Positions 58,674 through 64,000 of a DNA stretch of 64,000 nt are shown piece by piece. The translations under genes and the position numbers were made by a program. The DNA comes from Bradyrhizobium sp. AUGA SZCCT0176 (GTDB taxonomy: Bacteria; Pseudomonadota; Alphaproteobacteria; Rhizobiales; Xanthobacteraceae), in contig NZ_JAFCMB010000002.1 of the NCBI RefSeq assembly GCF_018130145.1, positions 248,001 through 312,000 of the forward strand. The letters run 5' to 3'. Under the pieces are notes generated by a model. It made no database searches, was not told where the DNA came from, and worked only from the letters and a program-made list of their open reading frames with translations. Within the stretch, counting starts at the first letter, position 1. The number at the start of each line of letters is the position of its first letter.

Positions 58674-59435
58674 ATGGACAAGAAGCTCAGGGATAATGTT
58701 GCCGTCGTCACGGGCGCGGCCAAGGGCATCGGCCTTGCGATCGCCGAGCGGTTGGCGCGGGACGGCGCCAAGCTCGTGCTCGCCGACCTCGATGAGGCCG
58801 GGTTGAAACAGGCTGCCGCTCATCTCAGCAAGGAGTTCGGCGCTGAGGTCGCCAGCCATGCCGGCGATCTCTCTGATCAAGGCACGGCGGAGAAGACCAT
58901 CAATCTCGCGAGCGAGCGCTTCGGCCGGCTCGACATCCTCGTCAACAACGCCGGCGGCGGCATCATCAGGGCGTTTACTGAGCAAACGCCGGAAACCCTG
59001 AAAACCACCATCGATCGCAATCTCTGGACCGTGCTGTGGTGTTCCTGGTACGCGGTCCCCAGGATGCGCGCGCAGGCTTATGGCCGCATTATCAACCTCG
59101 GCGCCGATTCAGTCCGCAACGGCCTGTGGGATCATGCCGCCTATAACGCGGCCAAGGGCGGCGTTCATGGCCTCACGACAGGCATGGCGCGAGAGTTTGC
59201 CCGAGACGGCATCACGGTCAATACGGTCGCCCCCTGCGCGGTAAACACGCCGCAGATGGTGGCGATCACCAAGAGCAACCCCGCGCTCGCCGCCAAATTC
59301 GTCAGCGTTATCCCCATGGGCCGTCCGGCCGAAATGGAGGAAGTCGCCTCGATGGTTTCCTATCTCGCTTCCGCCGAAGCATCGTTCGTGACCGGACAGG
59401 TCATCAGCGTCAACGGCGGCAGCACCATGCTCTAG
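58674..59435 (+). CDS. SDR, probable cis-dihydrodiol dehydrogenase
   Basis: A 253-residue classical SDR with TGAAKGIGLAIA, NNAGGGIIRAFTEQ, YNAAK as the Tyr/Lys pair and FVTGQVISVNGG. Its place between the dioxygenase subunits and the ferredoxin suggests it rearomatises the cis-dihydrodiol to a catechol with NAD. ATG 58674 is used; a GTG at 58656 overlaps the beta-subunit stop and could also start. Other SDR roles are possible. Confidence 0.82.
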   Translation: MDKKLRDNVAVVTGAAKGIGLAIAERLARDGAKLVLADLDEAGLKQAAAHLSKEFGAEVASHAGDLSDQGTAEKTINLASERFGRLDILVNNAGGGIIRAFTEQTPETLKTTIDRNLWTVLWCSWYAVPRMRAQAYGRIINLGADSVRNGLWDHAAYNAAKGGVHGLTTGMAREFARDGITVNTVAPCAVNTPQMVAITKSNPALAAKFVSVIPMGRPAEMEEVASMVSYLASAEASFVTGQVISVNGGSTML

Positions 59436-59443
59436 GTCTTGAT

Positions 59444-59758
59444 ATGGCTAAGACACTCGTCATCTGCGCCGCCAGTGAAGTGGTCGAAGGCGAAATCAAG
59501 CAGGCGCCGCTGCCCGATGGCTCCAACGTGGCGCTCTACCGGGTCGACGGCGCGATCTACGCCACCGCCGACATGTGTACTCACGGAGAGGCATCGCTAG
59601 CGGAAGAAGGCATCATTACCGGCAAAACCGTGGAGTGCACGTTCCACTTCGGCACGTTCGACGTGACCACCGGCGAGCCGACCGGCATGCCCTGCGAAAT
59701 TGCATTGAAAACCTACCCCGTCACCATCGTTGACGGCAACGTTCAGATCGAGGTCTAG
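59444..59758 (+). CDS. Rieske-type ferredoxin of the dioxygenase system
   Basis: A 104-residue Rieske ferredoxin with cluster ligands C45-T-H47 and C65-TF-H68 (MCTHGEASL and VECTFHFGTFD). The usual CPLH is CTFH here. It carries electrons from the reductase to the alpha subunit. It starts eight bases after the SDR and ends two bases before the TetR gene. Confidence 0.92.
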   Translation: MAKTLVICAASEVVEGEIKQAPLPDGSNVALYRVDGAIYATADMCTHGEASLAEEGIITGKTVECTFHFGTFDVTTGEPTGMPCEIALKTYPVTIVDGNVQIEV

Positions 59759-59760
59759 AA

Positions 59761-60444
59761 ATGGCGAGCCGTCCTGACCGTGTCCCCGCCCCGCTGAAAT
59801 CCGCGCGCCGACCGCTTGGCACAGCCCGGCGGCGCACCCAGGCCGAACGAACCGAGGAAACGCGCACGCGCATCCTCAAGGCCGCATCGGAACTCATTCG
59901 CCGGCGCGGCTACGCCCGCTTTCGAACCGCCGACGTCGCCGCCGAAGCGGGCCTGTCCCGTGGCGCGCAGCTTCATCATTTTCCGACCAAGGATTCGCTT
60001 GTTGTCGCCACCCTGGAATACGTCTTCGAGCAGGCGCAGATCCAAAGCCGGCGCCGCGCCGCGGCGGTGAACCGGCCGCGTGATCTGATCGAGGCCGTGA
60101 TCGAGGACGCACGCGAGTTCTTCTTCAGCGAACATTTCATGGTGGCGATCGACATCGTGCTGTCGACGTCGACCGATCAGGCCGTCCGCAAGCAGATCCT
60201 GGATATCTCCCGCAAAGCGCGCCGGCCGGTCGAGACGGCCTGGACCGAAGCGCTGGCCGCGAGCGGCGTGCCGCCTTCCCTGTCGGCCGACATCGTGGCC
60301 CTGACATTAAGCCTCGTCCGCGGCATGGCGCTGCGCACGCTCTGGGACAACGACCCAAAATGGTTCGACGAGCTGTTCGCGGTGTGGCGGCGGATGATCA
60401 AGATTTTCCTGGAATCCCAGCATCCGAAGGCGCGGGCGCGATGA
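59761..60444 (+). CDS. TetR-family transcriptional regulator of the dioxygenase operon
   Basis: A 227-residue regulator. An Arg-rich leader of about 30 residues is followed by the helix-turn-helix (RTADVAAEAGLSRGAQLHHF) and KDSLVVATLEYVFE. The C-terminal helical domain should bind an aromatic inducer. It is embedded inside the operon between ferredoxin and extradiol genes, and overlaps the next gene by four bases, so feedback control of its own operon is likely. Operator sequences are not proven; see the shared 24-bp word at 53850 and 55507. Confidence 0.88.
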   Translation: MASRPDRVPAPLKSARRPLGTARRRTQAERTEETRTRILKAASELIRRRGYARFRTADVAAEAGLSRGAQLHHFPTKDSLVVATLEYVFEQAQIQSRRRAAAVNRPRDLIEAVIEDAREFFFSEHFMVAIDIVLSTSTDQAVRKQILDISRKARRPVETAWTEALAASGVPPSLSADIVALTLSLVRGMALRTLWDNDPKWFDELFAVWRRMIKIFLESQHPKARAR

Positions 60445-61337
60445 ACAACGGCCGCGCCACCCCTCTGATCACCTCGGTCTGCTACGTGCGCCTCGCCGTC
60501 AGCGAGCCGAGCGCCAGCGCGCGCTTTGTGTCCGATATTTTCGGGCTGCAGCGCGTCGCCGATCAGGATGGCGAGATCGCCTTTCGTTCCGACGACCGGT
60601 TTCGCACGGTAAGCCTTGGCCAGAATTTTGCTGATGGCGCCAGCGTCGGGATCGAGGTCTGGGATGATACGGCGCTAGCAGAAATCGGCGGGCGATTGCG
60701 CGCACTCGGCTTCACGGTTCAAGAGGCCTCAGCCAGCGAGTGCAAACGCCGGTACGTGCAGTCGGCGCTGCTGACCCAAGACGCATCCGGCAACCGGATT
60801 GATCTGGTGGTCCGTCCAACCAGGAGCGGCCGCCGCTACTTTCCGCCGCGCGATGCCGGCATTGTCGCGTTTCATGGCGTCGGCCTTCGCAGCACCGATC
60901 ACGCACGCGACCTAGCATTCTGGCGCGCGCTCGGCGCCGAAGTCAGCGACTGGGTTGGCGACATCGCCTATTTGCGGATCGACGGATTGCATCACCGCAT
61001 CGCGCTCTATCCATCGAACCGCAATGGGCTGCTCTATGCGGCGTTCGAAGTCGAGGCGCTCGATCAGATCATGCAGAACAGCTACTTCATGCAGGAAAGC
61101 CAGATCAGGATCGTGCAGGGCCCGGGCCGCGAGGCCGCCTCACGCCAGATGTTCCTGCACGTCGAAGGCCCGGACGGCCTGATCTTCTCCTATGTGAACG
61201 GCATGACCGAACTCGACGGCAAGCCGCGGCTGGCGCGGCAATTCCCGCTTGCTGCCGCCTCGCTCTGCGACTGGGGCAGCGAAAACAAGGACGTACCGGA
61301 ACTTAGCGCCGGGCCGATGAACAGGAGAACAACATGA
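60441..61337 (+). CDS. Extradiol-dioxygenase-like VOC protein with degenerate active site
   Basis: A 298-residue two-domain vicinal-oxygen-chelate protein, homologous to the next gene. In the C-terminal domain the metal-ligand positions are altered. The first His is replaced by G146 (with a His one place earlier, AFHGVGL). The acid-base His is Y199 (GLLYAAFEVE), and the third ligand Glu is S250 (GLIFSYVNG). Only the central HH (184-185) remains. It is therefore probably not a ring-cleaving enzyme by itself; it may be a structural partner of the next protein or bind a ligand. ATG 60441 overlaps the TetR stop. Confidence 0.82.
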   Translation: MNNGRATPLITSVCYVRLAVSEPSASARFVSDIFGLQRVADQDGEIAFRSDDRFRTVSLGQNFADGASVGIEVWDDTALAEIGGRLRALGFTVQEASASECKRRYVQSALLTQDASGNRIDLVVRPTRSGRRYFPPRDAGIVAFHGVGLRSTDHARDLAFWRALGAEVSDWVGDIAYLRIDGLHHRIALYPSNRNGLLYAAFEVEALDQIMQNSYFMQESQIRIVQGPGREAASRQMFLHVEGPDGLIFSYVNGMTELDGKPRLARQFPLAAASLCDWGSENKDVPELSAGPMNRRTT

Positions 61338-62194
61338 TCCAGCTGAAGGATGTGAGCTACGTCCGCCTCGGTTCGCCCGATCTCGAATCGGCCGAGAATT
61401 TCGCGACCGCCTGTCTCGGCCTGCAGATTGCCGAGCGCGGCAAGAAGGATCTCTATCTGCGCTCCGACGAACGCGCTCATACGCTGTGCTATTCGGAAGG
61501 CGACCCTGACGACCAGACCGTCGGCTTCGAGGTCGAGAACGAGGCGAGCCTGCAGGAGGCGGCCTCCACGCTGGAAGCGCTCGGGCATGCCGTCCATGCA
61601 GGAACTGCGCAGGAAGCCGAGCGGCGCAAGGTAAGAGCCTTCATCGGCTTTCGCGATCCGACCGGCAATCGCATTGAGCTGGTGGTACGGCCGGAACGCA
61701 GCGGCCGGCGCTATTTCGCCAGCCGCGATGCCGGGATCACCGGCTTCAGCCATATCGGCCTCAACTCGACCGATCCGGCGCGCGATGAGCGGTTCTGGAC
61801 GCAAGTGTGCAACGCCCGTGTCAGCGACCGGATCGGCGACATTCCGCTGATGCGCGTCAATGCGATCCATCACACCATTGCGCTGGTTCGGGCGCCCAAG
61901 GCCGGCATCCAGCACATCAACCACCAGGTCGAGACCAGCGACGACGTGCTGCGCTCCTATTACTTCCTCAATGAGCGGCGCGTGCCGATCGTGTTCGGCC
62001 CCGGCCGGCATCCGACCTCGGGCGCGCGCTTCCTCTACTTCAAAGGCCCGGACGGCATGATCTTCGAATACTCGGTCGGCGTCGACGAGATCGAAGACGA
62101 GGCGACGCACCGGCCGCGGCAATTCGGTTTTGAGCCGACCAGTTTCTGCATGTGGGGTTCGAAACCCGCGGGCATGGCTTTGCCAAACTCCTGA
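61334..62194 (+). CDS. Type I extradiol ring-cleavage dioxygenase
   Basis: A 286-residue VOC-fold dioxygenase with a full active site. H140 (GFSHIGLN), H180 (AIHHTIALV) and E245 (MIFEYSVG) are the Fe(II) ligands, and H194 (GIQHINHQVE) is at the acid-base position of 2,3-dihydroxybiphenyl dioxygenase. It opens a catechol next to a hydroxyl group. The gene overlaps its degenerate paralogue by four bases. In pathway order it should cleave the catechol made by the dioxygenase and dihydrodiol dehydrogenase. Confidence 0.88.
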   Translation: MIQLKDVSYVRLGSPDLESAENFATACLGLQIAERGKKDLYLRSDERAHTLCYSEGDPDDQTVGFEVENEASLQEAASTLEALGHAVHAGTAQEAERRKVRAFIGFRDPTGNRIELVVRPERSGRRYFASRDAGITGFSHIGLNSTDPARDERFWTQVCNARVSDRIGDIPLMRVNAIHHTIALVRAPKAGIQHINHQVETSDDVLRSYYFLNERRVPIVFGPGRHPTSGARFLYFKGPDGMIFEYSVGVDEIEDEATHRPRQFGFEPTSFCMWGSKPAGMALPNS

Positions 62195-62208
62195 TTGGAA
62201 CAGAGCAA

Positions 62209-62988
62209 ATGGATCTGGGATTGAAGGGACGCACCGCGATCGTGTGCGCGGCAAGCCAGGGCCTTGGCAAGGCGAGCGCGATGGCGCTCGCCCGCGAAGG
62301 AGTCAACCTCATCATCGTAGCCCGCCGTGGGGATGTGCTGGAAAGTGCCGCGGAGGAGATCGCATCTGCGACCGCCAACCGGCCCAAAGCGGTCATTGCC
62401 GACGTCACCACCAACGAAGGCCGCGATGCCATTCTCGCCGCCTGCCCGGCTCCCGACATTCTCATCAACAATGCCGGCGGGCCGCCGCCCGGAGATTTCC
62501 GCAAATTCGAGCGTGAGGACTGGATCAAGGCGCTCGATGGCAACATGCTGGCGCCGATCGCGCTGATCAAGGCGACGCTGGACGGCATGATCGCGCGCAA
62601 GTTCGGTCGCATCGTCAATGTCACCTCGCATGCCGTGAAAGCGCCGGTAGCGATGCTTGCGCTTTCCAACGGCGCGCGCACCGGCTTGACGGGTTTTGTC
62701 GCGGGACTGGCCCGGTCGGTCGCCGAACACAACGTGACGGTCAACAACCTGCTGCCCGGCACGTTCGATACCGACCGCCTCAAGTCTAATCTGACGGCGC
62801 TGGCCCGGAATTCGTCGCGCGAGGTCGGCGCCGTGACCGAGGAGATCAGAACGGCCAACCCGACCAAGCGGTTCGGCCACCCCGATGAATTCGGCGCTGC
62901 CTGCGCGTTCCTGTGCTCGTCGCAAGCCGGTTACATCACCGGGCAAAACATTCTGATCGACGGCGGCGCCTATCCCGGCACGTTCTGA
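62209..62988 (+). CDS. SDR with non-canonical active site (SNxxR type)
   Basis: A 259-residue SDR with VCAASQGLGKASAMAL, INNAGGPPPGDF and the catalytic Ser in NVTSHAVKAP. YxxxK is replaced by LSNGARTGLTGF, giving no Tyr and Arg for Lys. This variant recurs in a subfamily of 3-oxoacyl-reductase-like proteins whose chemistry is unsettled. GITGQ-type end is YITGQNILIDGG. ATG 62209 gives the standard N-terminus. It is the last gene of the dioxygenase operon, 14 bases after the extradiol gene; role unknown. Confidence 0.8.
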   Translation: MDLGLKGRTAIVCAASQGLGKASAMALAREGVNLIIVARRGDVLESAAEEIASATANRPKAVIADVTTNEGRDAILAACPAPDILINNAGGPPPGDFRKFEREDWIKALDGNMLAPIALIKATLDGMIARKFGRIVNVTSHAVKAPVAMLALSNGARTGLTGFVAGLARSVAEHNVTVNNLLPGTFDTDRLKSNLTALARNSSREVGAVTEEIRTANPTKRFGHPDEFGAACAFLCSSQAGYITGQNILIDGGAYPGTF

Positions 62989-63018
62989 TTCGAACAAAGC
63001 TCGATCATCTGCCGGCCA

Positions 63019-63987
63019 TTACTCGGTCTTGACATGGCGCTCCTCGATCACCTTGCGCCACACGGGAATTTCGGCCGCGATGATGGCGGACAGTTCGGCG
63101 GGAGTACTGGTCGTGGCCTCCACGCCGTAGGCCAGAAAGCGGTCGCGCAATTGCGGCATCGCCAGCGTCGTCTTGATAGCGGCGTTGAGTTTGCTGACGA
63201 TCTCAGGCGGCGTACCCGCGGGAGCCAACAGCCCGAACCAGGTTTCGACTGAATACCCCTTCAAGACGTTCCCGATGGGCGTGGCCCCGGGAGCAACGGC
63301 GGAGCGCTCAGGCGACGAAACGCCGAGCAGCTTCACCTTGCCGGAGCGGATATGTTCGTTCAGCGTGTCGGATGTTGTCGTGAGCAGGATGTCGACCTCG
63401 CCGGCAAAGATCGCGAGCGTTGTCGGTGCCTGGCCGCGGTACGGGACGTGGACCATCTGCAGCCCGGCCTGGTTGAGAAAGCGCTCTGTGCTGAGATGTC
63501 CGAGCGAGCCAGGTCCGGCGGTCGCATACAGCATCGGCTTGCCCTGCGCCTTGGCGTAGGCGATCAGGCCGGCGGCATCGTTCACCGGCACCTTTTCACT
63601 CGCAACCAGAACCAGCGGCGCCTTGGAGACCAGCGAGACCGGTGCAAAGCTCTTCAACGGATCGAAATCGACACCCTTCTGAAGCAGTGGGGCGATCGAG
63701 ATCGGGCCGTTGTTTGCAAACAAAAGGGTGTAGCCATCCGGATCCGCCCGGGCGGCTTCGTTGGCGCCGGTCGTGCCCGCCGCGCCCCCGCGATTGTCGA
63801 TGACGAGCGGCTGGCCGAGGATCTTTGCCATCGGCTCCTGCAGCGCGCGCGCCATGATGTCGGTCGAACCGCCGGCGGGATATGGCACGATGAGCCGGAT
63901 CGGCCGCGACGGGTAATTGTCTGCGGCGGCAGTTCCGGCAAGAACCACAAGCCCGAGCGCAAACGCGAAGAAATGAAGTCGTTTCAC
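63019..63987 (-). CDS. Bug-family (TctC-like) periplasmic substrate-binding protein
   Basis: A 322-residue exported binding protein. The signal peptide is FFAFALGLVVLAGTAAA, and the mature start YPSRPIRLIVPYPAGGSTDIM is typical. VIDNRGGAAGTTGANEA and VHVPYRGQAPTTLA are further Bug signatures. It probably binds an aromatic or carboxylic acid. It converges with the dioxygenase operon 30 bases away, and no tctAB genes are visible inside the window. A second orphan Bug gene lies at 50373. Confidence 0.88.
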   Translation of the reverse strand: MKRLHFFAFALGLVVLAGTAAADNYPSRPIRLIVPYPAGGSTDIMARALQEPMAKILGQPLVIDNRGGAAGTTGANEAARADPDGYTLLFANNGPISIAPLLQKGVDFDPLKSFAPVSLVSKAPLVLVASEKVPVNDAAGLIAYAKAQGKPMLYATAGPGSLGHLSTERFLNQAGLQMVHVPYRGQAPTTLAIFAGEVDILLTTTSDTLNEHIRSGKVKLLGVSSPERSAVAPGATPIGNVLKGYSVETWFGLLAPAGTPPEIVSKLNAAIKTTLAMPQLRDRFLAYGVEATTSTPAELSAIIAAEIPVWRKVIEERHVKTE

Positions 63988-64000
63988 GTCGATCCTCCCA

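Noticed and set aside
1..64000. CRISPR arrays, insertion sequences, rRNA genes and prophage genes
   Set aside because: I looked for regularly spaced short repeats, transposases, integrases and rRNA signatures and saw none. The only regular repeats are the coding TPR units and the scattered operator copies.

Overview
The window looks like chromosomal DNA of a Bradyrhizobium or a close relative in the Nitrobacteraceae. It is GC-rich and alphaproteobacterial in gene content. It carries intergenic mosaic repeats of a kind I associate with Bradyrhizobium, and it is dominated by acyl-CoA catabolism, liv-type ABC uptake and Bug-type binding proteins. The assignment rests on gene recognition and style, not on a database search.

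Left part (1-19 kb) is mixed. It holds the tail of an ABC substrate-binding protein with a strong terminator, decayed intergenic repeats, a TPR protein built from 102-bp DNA repeats, and a 59-codon double-glycine-leader peptide gene preceded by a perfect CRP-type palindrome. A serine hydrolase follows. Then comes a five-gene iron operon on the minus strand (TonB-dependent receptor, piuC, exbB, exbD, tonB) with Irr/ICE-like elements upstream. After it lie an RND efflux pair, an IalB-family protein, a spermidine-synthase-like methyltransferase fold, tRNA-Gln(CTG) and a secreted CxxCH protein of lower GC.

Middle and right part (19.4-54 kb) is a large catabolic island arranged as many short divergent operons. 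Operon A (26781 to 19390, minus) has an AliA-like ligase, two SDRs, an acyl-CoA dehydrogenase, an APH-type kinase, a nitroreductase and an alpha-methylacyl-CoA racemase. The kinase and dehydrogenase resemble a split ACAD10/11 or the levulinate Lva system. A complete liv ABC transporter follows, then a kinase/CoA-transferase/hydratase operon. Next is an operon of acyl-CoA dehydrogenase, BadH-like and BadI-like enzymes, a beta-keto acid cleavage enzyme and a second acyl-CoA dehydrogenase, as in ring opening of alicyclic carboxyl-CoA esters. A MaoC/CitE/dehydrogenase operon, more SDRs and crotonase-fold enzymes, a MarR regulator, an oxidoreductase and further binding proteins complete it. Twelve copies of a 7-6-7 element built on TAGTAC-N6-GTACTA sit in the promoter gaps of these operons, including that of the marR gene. 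This strongly suggests one regulon controlled by one repressor.

Far right (54.4-63 kb) is an aromatic ring-hydroxylating dioxygenase operon: reductase, Rieske alpha and beta subunits, dihydrodiol dehydrogenase, ferredoxin, TetR regulator, two tandem extradiol-dioxygenase-like proteins and an SDR. A divergent ACMSD-like amidohydrolase precedes it and a Bug binding protein follows. The first extradiol-like protein has lost most catalytic positions while the second keeps them. I saw no 7-6-7 element here, so this operon is probably regulated separately. Together the island plausibly takes up cyclic or aromatic acids, activates them to CoA esters, opens the rings and feeds beta-oxidation. The actual substrates cannot be read from sequence.
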